Below, piece after piece: positions 1 to 9,224 of a stretch of 54,729 bases of DNA (position 1 is the first letter of the stretch; the number at the start of each line of letters is the position of its first letter). The DNA comes from a virus. The notes below the pieces were generated by a model. It did no database searches, was not told where the DNA came from, and was given only the letters and a program-made list of their open reading frames with translations. The position numbers and the translations under genes are program-made. The stretch covers positions 1 through 54,729 of IMG/VR virus record IMGVR_UViG_3300013131_000055. One strand, given 5' to 3'.

Positions 1-3000
1 GATGATGACGGCGATCTAGAACCTGACTACGACTTTGATGAACGTTGTCGCAGCATTCAGGATGCCCGTGATTTTTTCTATGACGGTGACTACAACGGTC
101 GTCGAGATATTCAACGCATGAGTGATCGCATGCAGAATGACTACGCAGAATGGTTGTATGAAAGACTTGACACCGACTTTACCAACAACAGTGAAAATCT
201 CATTAGTGAGTGGATCTCAAACAATGTGGACGAATCAAAGTGGAATCCTGACGATCTTGAAGGCGAGGCTCGTCAGGAAGCCCTGGCGGAATTTGTCGCC
301 AATGTTGATGCTCGTCCCAGCAGTGATTATTATCAACAGGCCCTGGACGAGTATCGTGAAGAAAATCAGGGCAGTTATGACGAAAGCGACTGGTTGGATG
401 CCGAAGATCTAGACCTCATGAGTGGCGTTGAAAACGCCTACAATATAACCTGGCCACATTGGCGCAGCACAGGTGGCGGTGAAGTCAGCACTGAGGAAGT
501 GGCCGACAGTTTCAGCAACGCAGTGGGCCGTCCTTGCCGAGCCAGCAGCAGTTATCACTCAAGCCGAGTACCACGACCCAGCAAAACCAATGTGAGTTAT
601 ATTGTGGAACCTGACAGCAGCCTGGAACCAGATGATGCCAATGACTCTGGCCTGGAGTTTGTGAGCCCACCCCTGCCCATTGAAGAACTGCTCAGTGATT
701 TGAACAAAGTTAAAAAGTGGGCTGACAAGACAGGTTGCTACACCAATGATTCAACTGGCCTGCACATCAATGTGTCAGTACCTGGTTGGTCTGGCGGCTC
801 AGAAGGCCTGGACTATGTGAAACTGGCAGTGTTGTTAGGTGACGAATATGTGCTGGATGCATTTGGTCGCGCAGGCAACACCTATGCCAAGTCGGCCATG
901 GGCAAGATTCGTTCAATAATCAAACAAAATCCTGCCAAGGCAGAAGAAATGCTGGAACGCATGAAGTCTGGCATGGATCAACTGGCCAGCCGGGCCATAC
1001 ACTCAGGTGCCACAGAAAAATACACGTCAATCAACAACAAAAATGGCTACATTGAATTCCGCAGCCCAGGTGGCGACTGGTTGGATGCCAACTTTGATCA
1101 AATTGAAAACACCTTGCGACGTTTCACAGTGGCTCTAAGTGCTGCTGTTGATCCCCAGGCCTACAGACAAGAGTACCTAAAGAAACTGTATAAACTTCTG
1201 GATGTCAAGAGTGAAAAAGATTCCTTGAGTTATTTTGCACGATATGCCGCAGGCGAATTGCCCCGAGCCGCGCTGAAGAGTTTTGTGCGTCAGGCCCGAC
1301 TGGAACGTGATATACAACGTGGCAAAACAGGCGAGGAAGAATTCAAATGGGAAGTTGGCAGACCAGGTTATGGTGCTAGTATCATTGTCCGAGCCAAAAC
1401 CAAAGAACAAGCCATTGACCGAGCCGTGCAACCAGATGGATACCCCGACTGGGCCAGTGCCAGAAGTCAACTCACAGCCCGGCCCATAGGACCAGTCGAC
1501 ACCGCCCCAGTCAGAGCCACTGCAGGTGAACCCCAGGCCGTTGGACAACAAGGCAACTGGGGCATTTGGATGACTGGTGAGAATCGTTTCAGCCGAGCAC
1601 CAGGCCAACCGGACCCTTCTGTATATCGTAGATTTGCCAGTCGTGAGGCGGCTGAACAATACATTGAACAACAACGTCAAACGTACCCCGGTATGCGTAC
1701 CGACATTGAAGTGCGTGAGATTGAACCCAGTGCCGCAGCACAGGCCATGGGACAACAAGGTGCAGCCATGCTGGGCGATCGACCCAGCAACCCCGATGGC
1801 AACTATGTGATCACGCCCGAAGGAGATCGCACCAGCGTTTACTATCGATTCCAAGCAGTGGACATTGATGATGCCAACACAGTGTTGCGAGCCTGGCGAC
1901 AGCAGTATCCCAATCAAGTGTGGTTGGCTCAACGCGACGACAGCAGAACGTTGGGACAACCGCCTGTGCCAGGATCTACCCTGGACCTACAACGTCAACG
2001 ACTTGCGGCCACACCTGCATATGGTTTTAGAGATTTATTTTCAACCACCCCAGATCAACAGCAAGGCGGCAGACCTCATGATCCCACAGGACGCTATGCC
2101 ATTGTGGCACGCAGCGACACAGCAGTGCATGGACGCACAGGCGGTCCAGCCCCCTACTACTATTTCAGATTCAACATGCAGAATCTTGAAGACCAAGGCC
2201 ACGGACGATATGTTCTACAGGCCTGGGCTGCCAGAAATTCAGTGAACACTGATGATTACATGGTGGTTGATACCACTCAATATGCAGATGATGCTGCTCA
2301 AGGTGGCACAGTGGATGTGGCCACAGACCGACCAGCACAGCGTACAGGCGGTGAGTTTACTGGTGAGTGGCGGGTCCTAGTCAACGGCCAAGAAGTGTAT
2401 AGATTCAGTGGTGCAGGCAACAGTCAAGCCGATGCTAACAGAGTTGCCGCTGATTGGTTGCGTCGCAATGGAATGGGGGTGAGTGGCGAAGGCTTTGAAG
2501 TGTATCCGGTGATGGCAGAAAGTCTGCAAGAGGCCAAAGGCAACCGTAGAAAGTTTGCTGATGGCTATTTGGTGTTTAGTGATCATTTGTATGACAGACT
2601 ACGCGATCACAGCATCAGTCAAGACGCCGTTGAGCAATTGTTAAGAAAACTGGAAGTGCGCAGATCTATTGATTTAATTCGAATGCCATACATTGACTTT
2701 GTAGTCAAAACTCCAGATTTAGCATTGGCCATTGCTAAAACACGTGACCAAAATGACAACACAGCGTTTGTTGTCAGCACAGTGCGTCAAAATTTGCGCT
2801 CAGGACCTGACCAAGATGTAGTTTATTTAGAAGATATGCCACAGCCCAGTCACGGTCCAGGACAGATCAAAGATCTAAATGAACCCTTGGGGCCAGAGTC
2901 ACCACCCCAAATGCCCGCGGGCACCATCAAAGTAGATGTGTCAGACATGTATGACTGGTATAAATTGGGACAAAAGATATCAGACCTGGACAGCATCCGG

Positions 3001-3309
3001 CCTGGAGAATTGGGTTCAGGACCACCATCAACTGTGTTTGCATTTGGCTCAGAAGACCTAAAGAACATGTACAGTCATGCGCTCACACGACTGGGATTGA
3101 AGACACATGATTTGGATGAGCCTGGCGAAGAGGACATTGACGAAAACTTTGCAGACGGCCGGAATCCACAAGACAAGGGAGATAGTGCTAGGCATGGTAT
3201 ACCAAAGAAGGCCTCATTAGCAAAGTTAGACAAAATAGGACATGGGTCAGGCCGTAAAGCACAATTAGCCAGATGGCAGGCGAATATGAGACGTGGTCGT
3301 GCTAAATAA
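1..3309 (+). CDS. Giant amidoligase-domain phage protein, 5' partial
   Basis: The frame is open from base 1, so the true start lies outside the window; the first internal ATG at 118 is unlikely to be the start. The visible 1102 residues begin with a very acidic stretch. Around residues 150-290 the pattern EFVSPPLP followed by TGLHINVSVPG matches the amidoligase family (ATP-grasp-like peptide ligases related to glutamine synthetase). Residues about 510-860 hold three or four repeats of a small alpha/beta module (for example YYRFQAVDIDDANTVLRAW and YYYFRFNMQNLEDQGHGRYV). A basic tail (SARHGIPKKAS, LARWQANMRRGRAK) matches modules I recall from head or virion proteins of marine T4-like phages. 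Likely virion-associated; substrate unknown. A late-type promoter word overlaps its stop codon. Confidence 0.75.
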   Translation, partial: DDDGDLEPDYDFDERCRSIQDARDFFYDGDYNGRRDIQRMSDRMQNDYAEWLYERLDTDFTNNSENLISEWISNNVDESKWNPDDLEGEARQEALAEFVANVDARPSSDYYQQALDEYREENQGSYDESDWLDAEDLDLMSGVENAYNITWPHWRSTGGGEVSTEEVADSFSNAVGRPCRASSSYHSSRVPRPSKTNVSYIVEPDSSLEPDDANDSGLEFVSPPLPIEELLSDLNKVKKWADKTGCYTNDSTGLHINVSVPGWSGGSEGLDYVKLAVLLGDEYVLDAFGRAGNTYAKSAMGKIRSIIKQNPAKAEEMLERMKSGMDQLASRAIHSGATEKYTSINNKNGYIEFRSPGGDWLDANFDQIENTLRRFTVALSAAVDPQAYRQEYLKKLYKLLDVKSEKDSLSYFARYAAGELPRAALKSFVRQARLERDIQRGKTGEEEFKWEVGRPGYGASIIVRAKTKEQAIDRAVQPDGYPDWASARSQLTARPIGPVDTAPVRATAGEPQAVGQQGNWGIWMTGENRFSRAPGQPDPSVYRRFASREAAEQYIEQQRQTYPGMRTDIEVREIEPSAAAQAMGQQGAAMLGDRPSNPDGNYVITPEGDRTSVYYRFQAVDIDDANTVLRAWRQQYPNQVWLAQRDDSRTLGQPPVPGSTLDLQRQRLAATPAYGFRDLFSTTPDQQQGGRPHDPTGRYAIVARSDTAVHGRTGGPAPYYYFRFNMQNLEDQGHGRYVLQAWAARNSVNTDDYMVVDTTQYADDAAQGGTVDVATDRPAQRTGGEFTGEWRVLVNGQEVYRFSGAGNSQADANRVAADWLRRNGMGVSGEGFEVYPVMAESLQEAKGNRRKFADGYLVFSDHLYDRLRDHSISQDAVEQLLRKLEVRRSIDLIRMPYIDFVVKTPDLALAIAKTRDQNDNTAFVVSTVRQNLRSGPDQDVVYLEDMPQPSHGPGQIKDLNEPLGPESPPQMPAGTIKVDVSDMYDWYKLGQKISDLDSIRPGELGSGPPSTVFAFGSEDLKNMYSHALTRLGLKTHDLDEPGEEDIDENFADGRNPQDKGDSARHGIPKKASLAKLDKIGHGSGRKAQLARWQANMRRGRAK
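3303..3308 (+). promoter_or_regulatory. Late-promoter-like TAAATA before GIY-YIG gene
   Basis: TAAATA overlaps the end of the preceding gene and lies 8 nt before the ATG at 3317, which has no Shine-Dalgarno. It resembles the -10 word of T4 late promoters (TATAAATA). Confidence 0.4.
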
Positions 3310-3316
3310 TGTTATC

Positions 3317-3913
3317 ATGGCACACGTTTATATCATCACAAACAAAATAAACAATAAACAATACGTCGGAGTGACCAATAACTCACTTCAAGAAAGATGG
3401 AAAAGTCATCTGTATGACAATAAGATCATTAGCAAGGCTATCAAAAAATATGGCAAAGAAAACTTTTCCATAGAAGCAATACATGAATGTGATACAATGG
3501 ATGAAGCGTACATTCTTGAACCAAAATTTATTATTGAACATAATACCAAATACCCAAATGGATACAATGTATCGTCGGGAGGCAAAGGATCGCAAGTTGG
3601 TAAACGCAAGCCCACTCCAGATCATGTCAAGCAAAAAATAAGTGAATCAATCAAGAAAAATCATTACTGGAACAACTTGTCTGAAGAACAAAAAGAAAAA
3701 TGCAGAGAAAGTTGGCGGGCAAACAATCAGTCTCGTATAGGGCAAAAAAGAAGTTCATATAACAATGGATTATTCAAAAAAACTGTTTGGATCAACAACG
3801 GCGAACAGAGAAAACGAGTTCCAGAATCTGATATAAATGACTGGATATCAAATGGGTGGATACGCGGGCACATGAACGGTGTAGTCAACATGAAATTTGG
3901 ACATAAGAAATGA
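3317..3913 (+). CDS. GIY-YIG homing endonuclease with NUMOD-type tail
   Basis: A 198-residue free-standing homing endonuclease of the Seg type. The GIY-YIG nuclease domain is at the N-terminus (VYIITN then QYVGVT, with R at ERWKSH, and a catalytic Glu at about residue 70, ILEPKFI). Residues about 100-150 hold a NUMOD3-like DNA-binding motif (HVKQKISESIKK), and the C-terminus ends with IRGHMNG. The start at 3317 is preferred over the ATG at 3293 because the domain begins directly with MAHVYII. The gene is clearly more AT-rich than its neighbours and sits between two head-type genes, so it looks like a selfish insertion. It overlaps the next gene by 4 nt. Confidence 0.88.
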   Translation: MAHVYIITNKINNKQYVGVTNNSLQERWKSHLYDNKIISKAIKKYGKENFSIEAIHECDTMDEAYILEPKFIIEHNTKYPNGYNVSSGGKGSQVGKRKPTPDHVKQKISESIKKNHYWNNLSEEQKEKCRESWRANNQSRIGQKRSSYNNGLFKKTVWINNGEQRKRVPESDINDWISNGWIRGHMNGVVNMKFGHKK

Positions 3914-4338
3914 GAAATCTCATCAACCTAATCGAAGCCAAACAACGTGGTTGTCCCTTGGCCACACATGACATAGATGAAAACTTAAAGAATCGTCAAC
4001 GAGCCATTGACGACTATCACTATGGTCCTGCCAATCCTGACCGTGCTGAAGACTACTGGGCCAAGAGTGCCCGGGGATTCAAAGTCAGTGTGGCCACTGC
4101 TCGAACCATGCAGTGTGGCAACTGTGCGGCCTTTGACGTCAGCGACAGCATGCGAGAATGTATCGCTCAGGGCATACGCGGTGATGAAACTGCGGTGGAT
4201 GCCAATGCCAGTATCAACGGGGCTGACCTGGGCTACTGCAACTTCTTGCACTTCAAGTGTGCTGGCACACGTAGTTGCCGTGCTTGGATCACTGGTGGTC
4301 CCATCACTGAAAAAGACAAACACAAGAGTGCAGATTGA
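3910..4338 (+). CDS. Cysteine-rich small phage protein
   Basis: 142 residues with six or seven cysteines in pairs (CGNC, then a Cys near residue 84, GYCNF, FKCAG, RSCRAW), which suggests a metal- or Fe-S-binding fold like small high-potential iron-sulfur proteins. The spacing is seen in the sequence; the cofactor is inferred. The N-terminus MRNLINLIEAKQ has the form of a T4 capsid-targeting peptide (short basic amphipathic stretch ending hydrophobic-X-Glu-Ala). It overlaps the upstream homing endonuclease by 4 nt and precedes a methyltransferase-like gene by 9 nt. Probably a virion or head-packaged protein. Exact function unknown. Confidence 0.65.
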   Translation: MRNLINLIEAKQRGCPLATHDIDENLKNRQRAIDDYHYGPANPDRAEDYWAKSARGFKVSVATARTMQCGNCAAFDVSDSMRECIAQGIRGDETAVDANASINGADLGYCNFLHFKCAGTRSCRAWITGGPITEKDKHKSAD

Positions 4339-4347
4339 GACCTTGCA

Positions 4348-4926
4348 GTGAGACACCACGAAATCACTCAAGAAGCATCGCCCAACACCTGGGCAGGCAG
4401 TTTTACTCCTGACCTGGTGGCCAGCAAGACCTGGTTGACCACACAGTTGAAAAAACAACTGGCCGGTGCGTCAGCTGGCGACGTCTATGTGCTGGGCAGT
4501 TGGTGGGGCAACACAGGAGTGTTTATCCAGCAGGCCGGCATTGAGTTTGATCGACTGATCATGGTAGAACGGCGCAGATACTTGTTGGCCAGCACCAAGA
4601 TGCTGTTGAACGACCTGTGGCAACAAGGACGCTTGGTATTGTGGCATCAGGATGCTGCCAACATCCAGTATCCCACCAATCGAACCATCACAGTGATCAA
4701 CACCAGCAGCAATGAAATGCCCAGAACTTGGATCACTCGAGTGCCCCGGGGCACACTCACAGTGATACAGTCAAGGGACAATGTCAAGGATGTCAAGGTC
4801 ATCACTGACACAGCAGCACAGTTTTATGCCAAGTTTCCCTTGAAAACCACAGTGTACTGGGGCGAACGCCGACTGCGAGATCCAGAAACACGCTACCGAC
4901 GCTGGATGAAGATTGGCTATAAATAA
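4348..4926 (+). CDS. Methyltransferase-like protein
   Basis: 192 residues starting at GTG (4348), 9 nt after the upstream stop. A Rossmann-like core is visible: VYVLGSWWGNTG at about residue 46 in the place of SAM motif I, an acidic position in MVERRR about 25 residues later, then VINTSSNEMP like a motif IV. This fits a class I SAM-dependent methyltransferase of a divergent phage type, but motif I lacks the usual GxGxG. The N-terminus MRHHEITQEAS again resembles a capsid-targeting peptide. The target is unknown. A TATAAATA word overlaps its stop codon and serves the next gene. Confidence 0.55.
   Translation: MRHHEITQEASPNTWAGSFTPDLVASKTWLTTQLKKQLAGASAGDVYVLGSWWGNTGVFIQQAGIEFDRLIMVERRRYLLASTKMLLNDLWQQGRLVLWHQDAANIQYPTNRTITVINTSSNEMPRTWITRVPRGTLTVIQSRDNVKDVKVITDTAAQFYAKFPLKTTVYWGERRLRDPETRYRRWMKIGYK
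4918..4925 (+). promoter_or_regulatory. T4-type late promoter TATAAATA
   Basis: Exact TATAAATA overlapping the stop codon of the preceding gene, 7 nt before the ATG at 4933. No Shine-Dalgarno lies between, so the late transcript may start at or just before the start codon. Confidence 0.6.
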
Positions 4927-4932
4927 ACAACT

Positions 4933-5286
4933 ATGACGTACAAAGAAATTCTTGAAGCCTGCTGGACTGGTTATCGCCAAGCAGGCATGAAAAACAAAGG
5001 CGGGCGCCAGGTGCCCAATTGCGTGCCTGTGCGCGAAGCCGAAATAGAAGAAAATCTTCGTGACTGGTTCAAACAAAAGTGGGTGCGTTTTGGTCCTGAT
5101 GGAAAAATCCGTGGCGACTGTGCTAGAGGAAGTGAAAAGGAAGGCAAGCCCAAGTGTTTGCCCCAGGCCCGGGCGCACGCACTGGGTCGAAAAGGTCGTG
5201 CCAGTGCAGCGGCTAGAAAACGGCGTGAAGATCCCAACCCCAACCGTACAGGAAAGGCCATCAACGTGGCAACTAAAAAGAAATGA
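4933..5286 (+). CDS. Basic phage protein (Lys/Arg-rich module)
   Basis: 117 residues, strongly basic. MTYKEILEACW at the N-terminus is capsid-targeting-like. The core (EENLRDWFKQKWVRFGPDGKI then GDCARG, PKCLPQARA) and the K/R-rich tail match a module I recall fused to various marine phage proteins; two or three Cys could bind metal. Basic and short, it could bind DNA inside the head. It follows a TATAAATA word by 7 nt and overlaps the next gene by 4 nt (ATGA). Function unknown. Confidence 0.65.
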   Translation: MTYKEILEACWTGYRQAGMKNKGGRQVPNCVPVREAEIEENLRDWFKQKWVRFGPDGKIRGDCARGSEKEGKPKCLPQARAHALGRKGRASAAARKRREDPNPNRTGKAINVATKKK

Positions 5287-6434
5287 TCATAAGCGAACTA
5301 TTTGAAGAGCCACAACAGTGCCCCGAATGCGGTGGCATCAGTTTCTCAGACTTGATCCTGGCTGAAAAGAAAGACGCCTGCTACCACAAGGTCAAGGCAT
5401 CAGCCAAGGTATGGCCGTCGGCCTATGCATCCGGACGCTTGGTACAGTGTCGCAAAAAAGGTGCCGCCAACTATGGCAACAAATCAGAAGGTGTATCAGA
5501 AGCACCACTACCTGGACAACGTCGAGGCCCATTAGATTTGCAACCACTGGAAGGTGGTGGTGTTGGTGGCGGTGGTGGTTTCGGTGGCCCAACTCGAAGT
5601 GGTCCTTCACAATTTTTTGGTCCCAAACCCGGGTCACGTGAAGCATCTGTTGCTCAGCCCAATCCCAACACTATGACGGTGAAACAAAGTCCAAACCCTG
5701 ACTATCGCTCCCCATCTCAACAATCTCAAACCACAGGTGATAAACCAAAAATCAAAGTCAATCCTGGTGAAACCGTACCTCAGGCCATAGAACGCACAAA
5801 AACCCAACAAGAATTTGGCAAGTTCCTACAAGGGCAAAGTGGTCAAACATTTGGCGCCGGCGCTGGCCGTGGCTCAATAAATCCAGCGCCAACAAACACC
5901 ATGAACAACACACCGGTCAGTGTTAGAAATAAGCCATCTGCTATGAATTCCATGGCCAGAGACTTGACCAAGACCCCCACGTCAACTAGACAAAACACTC
6001 AGACTGAGCCAGTCAAACAATCTGAACCAGTCAAACAACCTGATCCGTTTGACTTGCCACTTGACGTTGGTGCAGCACGTCCAGGTTTTGACGGTAGAAT
6101 GGGCTCAACACCAATGCCAAACAGAGCAGACAAACAGTCATCCATGCTTGGAAAAGCAGGCAAAACACTGGGATATGGAGCAGCCGCTTATGGTGCTGCT
6201 GACTTAGGTTCACGTGCCCTGGACTACTATGATCAAAATTATTCTGAGGTTCCTTATGTTCCTCAGATCAAGGAAGCCAAAAAACAACCACCCGAAGTGG
6301 AATATGATGACGAATATGATGCCATGGTGGCCAGAGTTAAAAAGTTGGCCGGACTGGGTCCGCTTAAAACTGTGTACGATCCCAAACGACGTCAGTATCG
6401 CAACCAGCCCACAGTCCAACAGCCTAAAAAATGA
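5283..6434 (+). CDS. Low-complexity head-type protein with Cys module
   Basis: 383 residues. The N-terminus (MIISELFEEPQQCPECGG) has a CxxC pair, and residues about 30-65 hold the module KDACYHKVKASAKVWPSAYASG ... VQCRKKGAANYG, which I recognise from many marine T4-like phage proteins. Then come a Gly-rich tract (GGGVGGGGGFGG), a long Pro/Gln/Thr/Asn-rich disordered region, and an acidic end. MIISELFEE and EGVSEAPLPG fit hydrophobic-X-Glu prohead-protease sites. Operonic with the genes on both sides (4-nt overlaps). Probably packaged or scaffold-like; no enzymatic role is visible. Confidence 0.65.
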   Translation: MIISELFEEPQQCPECGGISFSDLILAEKKDACYHKVKASAKVWPSAYASGRLVQCRKKGAANYGNKSEGVSEAPLPGQRRGPLDLQPLEGGGVGGGGGFGGPTRSGPSQFFGPKPGSREASVAQPNPNTMTVKQSPNPDYRSPSQQSQTTGDKPKIKVNPGETVPQAIERTKTQQEFGKFLQGQSGQTFGAGAGRGSINPAPTNTMNNTPVSVRNKPSAMNSMARDLTKTPTSTRQNTQTEPVKQSEPVKQPDPFDLPLDVGAARPGFDGRMGSTPMPNRADKQSSMLGKAGKTLGYGAAAYGAADLGSRALDYYDQNYSEVPYVPQIKEAKKQPPEVEYDDEYDAMVARVKKLAGLGPLKTVYDPKRRQYRNQPTVQQPKK

Positions 6435-7036
6435 GAGCACAGGAGTTTGTCATAGAGCGCAAAAAAAGCCGCCGAAAAAAATCCAGCCGGCACGGTGGAT
6501 ATTTCTTTCCAGGATATGCCTACTATAGCAGTGGTGGCGATTCCAGTGAAGGCGGTGGAGACGGCGGCGGCGAATCACGTTCAGGCACACCGGAAGGCAA
6601 ACGTATTGCAAGAAAGCCTGGGCAACCAGCAGCATCAAAAAAACATTCAGATCTTTACACAGATGAGAATCCTCGTGGCACCATCACCGGTTTGAAATTT
6701 GCCACGGTGGAAGATGCTCGAGCCAGTGTAAGTAAAATACGAAACAGTGGCCGCAGTCATGCACACAAGATACAGGCAGCTGTGGCCATGGAACAACGAG
6801 CCCGTGCAGCCGGCAAAAGTGATGCAGCAGCAGTGTATAGGCGATTCATTGACGCCAACAAAAAAACTGAAGAACAGCAATTAGACGAACTCAGCTTCCT
6901 AGGATCCCAATGCACCAAAGACTGCTCAGGTCACAGAGCCGGATACGAGTGGTCAAAACGCAAAGGACTACGTCAGGCCAACTCATGGTCACCCAGTTTC
7001 AACAAAGGCGCTGGCCTGGCAGTGGCAGGAAAATAA
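6431..7036 (+). CDS. Basic head-type protein with C-terminal Cys module
   Basis: 201 residues. The N-terminus MRAQEFVIERKKSRRKKS is capsid-targeting-like (compare the T4 internal proteins, MKTYQEFIAEA). A Gly/Ser-rich linker follows, then an alpha-helical segment (residues about 90-150). The C-terminal module GSQCTKDCSGHRAGYEWSK ... SWSPSFNKGAGLAVAGK is another cassette I recall from marine phage structural proteins. Last gene of the plus-strand head-type block; the next gene is 33 nt downstream. Function unknown, probably virion. Confidence 0.65.
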   Translation: MRAQEFVIERKKSRRKKSSRHGGYFFPGYAYYSSGGDSSEGGGDGGGESRSGTPEGKRIARKPGQPAASKKHSDLYTDENPRGTITGLKFATVEDARASVSKIRNSGRSHAHKIQAAVAMEQRARAAGKSDAAAVYRRFIDANKKTEEQQLDELSFLGSQCTKDCSGHRAGYEWSKRKGLRQANSWSPSFNKGAGLAVAGK

Positions 7037-7069
7037 CACCCCAACTGTGAATCACAAATACATAAGTGC

Positions 7070-7912
7070 ATGATTGATATTGTCACTGTTGTTTTTGAAC
7101 AAGAAATTTCCATATTACGAGCACAGGCACAAAGCATTGCTTTAAATTGCCAACGCATTGGTATCCGCAACATCTACGTGGTGTTGAATGACACAGAAAC
7201 CATTGCCGGTCAAATTGATCCTGCTTGGTGGGGACCACTGGCCAGCAATGTGCTGATAATTCCACGCACAGCATTCTCCACACCGTTTGTGACCGATGGA
7301 TGGGTCAGTCAGCAAGTACTCAAACTGCTCACCGCATCAATGAGCTACAACACTTACTCAATGATTTTGGATGCCAAAACCTTGTTTGTGCGTGAACTGG
7401 ATCCTGCCACTGTGGTGGACGAAACAGGTCGAATCCTCACAGGTAGATGTCCCATATACCCTGTGTTCGAGCCCAGCAAAAAAATAGTAGAACAGTTGTT
7501 TGAAATTGAACTCACTGAACAACTGGGCCCTGGTGGTGTGCCATTCATTGTACACAACGACACCGTGAGAATGATGATAGCTGAAGTTACCTTGCGCACA
7601 CGCACATCATTTCCCACATGGTTCCAACAACAAGGCATGGTCACTGAATTTATATTGTATTCAGGCTTTGTAAAATTCTTGTGCGGCAATTTGGAAGTCA
7701 TGTACGACAGGCAAAACAAACTGGGCAGCATAGTAAATGTCAGTCATGATGAAACTGTGCATTGGCTGACGAAAATAAATCAAATGAACAATCGAAACAC
7801 TCTGACTGTGAGTGTGCATAGAGGCGCCTGGCTCCGACTAACTGCACAACAACGTCAAGAATATCGAGACTTGTTGCTACAACGTGGCATAGAGGCAGCA
7901 CAAGATCTATGA
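7070..7912 (+). CDS. Glycosyltransferase, DUF6492-like
   Basis: 280 residues. The run QQVLKLLTASM ... YSMILDAKTLFVREL (about residues 84-110) matches the DUF6492 group of GT-A-like glycosyltransferases, with D-A-K-T in place of the DxD metal motif. No signal peptide, so cytoplasmic. It starts a block of sugar genes and overlaps the PIG-L deacetylase by 4 nt, which suggests joint action on an amino-sugar-containing glycan. No clear Shine-Dalgarno precedes the ATG. Donor and acceptor unknown. Confidence 0.65.
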   Translation: MIDIVTVVFEQEISILRAQAQSIALNCQRIGIRNIYVVLNDTETIAGQIDPAWWGPLASNVLIIPRTAFSTPFVTDGWVSQQVLKLLTASMSYNTYSMILDAKTLFVRELDPATVVDETGRILTGRCPIYPVFEPSKKIVEQLFEIELTEQLGPGGVPFIVHNDTVRMMIAEVTLRTRTSFPTWFQQQGMVTEFILYSGFVKFLCGNLEVMYDRQNKLGSIVNVSHDETVHWLTKINQMNNRNTLTVSVHRGAWLRLTAQQRQEYRDLLLQRGIEAAQDL

Positions 7913-8421
7913 AGGCGTTGTGTCTTGTGGCTCATCCCGATGACTGTGTGATATTTGCCTACAGCTATATCTACAATCATCCTGAGCATGACTGGACCAT
8001 TGGCTATTTGACCTACACCGCTCAAGATCCGCGTGGTGCAGAAATGGCAGAATTTTGGCAACGCCGAGGCATTGGCACAGTGTTCCTGGGCTTTGAAGAC
8101 CACTGGCATGACAATGAACAGAAACAATTTACTCGTTGGACAGAAGAACGTGCAGAACGAGCCTGTTGGGCACTAGCAAAAGATTTTGACTTGGTATTGA
8201 CTCATGACGAATCAGGTGACTATGGACACATACATCATGTGTTGGTATACAATTCTGTGCAATGGCACCCGCGTCTGGTGACATTTGCTCGCCCCGGCGA
8301 AGGCACGACATACACAGTGCCCAACAGTGCATACAGTCTGGATGAGGTGCCACGGCACGCCAACATCATTGCTGGATTTCACATCAATCAACATCAAAAC
8401 AGTTACAAGGAACCCCAATGA
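7909..8421 (+). CDS. PIG-L family deacetylase
   Basis: 170 residues. The zinc motif AHPDD is at residues 8-12 and the partner GHIHH near residue 106, both diagnostic of PIG-L/LmbE de-N-acetylases, which remove acetyl from GlcNAc-type sugars. Slightly short for the family (about 200-250), but all core motifs are present. ATGA overlaps on both sides place it in one operon with the upstream glycosyltransferase and downstream SGNH protein. Likely role: trimming an N-acetyl sugar on a phage-made glycan. Confidence 0.85.
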   Translation: MKALCLVAHPDDCVIFAYSYIYNHPEHDWTIGYLTYTAQDPRGAEMAEFWQRRGIGTVFLGFEDHWHDNEQKQFTRWTEERAERACWALAKDFDLVLTHDESGDYGHIHHVLVYNSVQWHPRLVTFARPGEGTTYTVPNSAYSLDEVPRHANIIAGFHINQHQNSYKEPQ

Positions 8422-9224
8422 AATTAATGGTAGCAGGTTGTAGTTTTAGTGCTGTAAGCAAGTCATTGCCTGGCACTGCTTGGAGTGAAGTGTTGGCCAA
8501 GAAACTGGGTTGGGATTTGGTCAATCTAGCACGTCAGGGCTGCTCCAATGGTGGCATACGCATACAGATAGATGAGATACGTCGCCAGCGTGCAGACTTT
8601 GCTGTGATCACTCCCACATTCTGGGACCGAATGGAAATACCTGCCAACTCAGTGCCCTACGACTGGAATCAAAAACCCAGTTCAGGAGTGAATCCCCCAC
8701 TGGAACAGCATTTGCAAAATCGTGCCCTGGGCAATGGCTACCGCAGAGAAGATGGCATACGCAATGTCAACTACGGCACAGAACCATCAAACATGATTTG
8801 CGAAACTATCTTTACTTTGGCTGAAAACTTTGATCATCCTTACAGAATGGCTCGTATTACAAAGCAAGCACAAACAGGTGTGCGCCATTGGATTGACAGT
8901 ATCTACGACAATGCTTGGAAAAAACAATGTGACGAATGGATTATGCGTGATGGCATCACAATGATGTACTTGGACGGTATCCGATTTATTGTGTGTCCCA
9001 ACCTGCTGTGGCCATTTGATCCTGCAAATTCTTCACAGTGGCGTGAGGCATTTCCCAGCATTGTGCCTGACCATTACATCAATTTGGATCCTGCTCGATC
9101 CCCACAGGCCATCTGCGGCAACAATCCCTTTAAGGGCGAAGATCCTGGTTATCATTCAAGTCCAGCGGGACAAGAAATAATTGCTGAACACTTTTATCAA
9201 ACTTGGTTGGATCACTTCAAGTGA
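8418..9224 (+). CDS. SGNH/GDSL-like protein 1
   Basis: 268 residues. GCSFSA at residues 7-12 (block I Ser), RQGCSNGG near 40 (block II Gly), and HSSPAGQEIIAEHF at the end (block V Asp/His position, HxSxxG) give the SGNH hydrolase pattern; these act as O-acyl esterases or acyltransferases on glycans. It overlaps the PIG-L gene by 4 nt and runs 13 nt into the convergent minus-strand glycosyltransferase. It is one of six such proteins in the window, all divergent from each other. Confidence 0.7.
   Translation: MKLMVAGCSFSAVSKSLPGTAWSEVLAKKLGWDLVNLARQGCSNGGIRIQIDEIRRQRADFAVITPTFWDRMEIPANSVPYDWNQKPSSGVNPPLEQHLQNRALGNGYRREDGIRNVNYGTEPSNMICETIFTLAENFDHPYRMARITKQAQTGVRHWIDSIYDNAWKKQCDEWIMRDGITMMYLDGIRFIVCPNLLWPFDPANSSQWREAFPSIVPDHYINLDPARSPQAICGNNPFKGEDPGYHSSPAGQEIIAEHFYQTWLDHFK

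Noticed and set aside
1177-1959. 260-codon minus-strand frame
   Set aside because: Antisense shadow of the amidoligase gene; composition (Ser, Leu, Cys, His) is typical of antisense reading.
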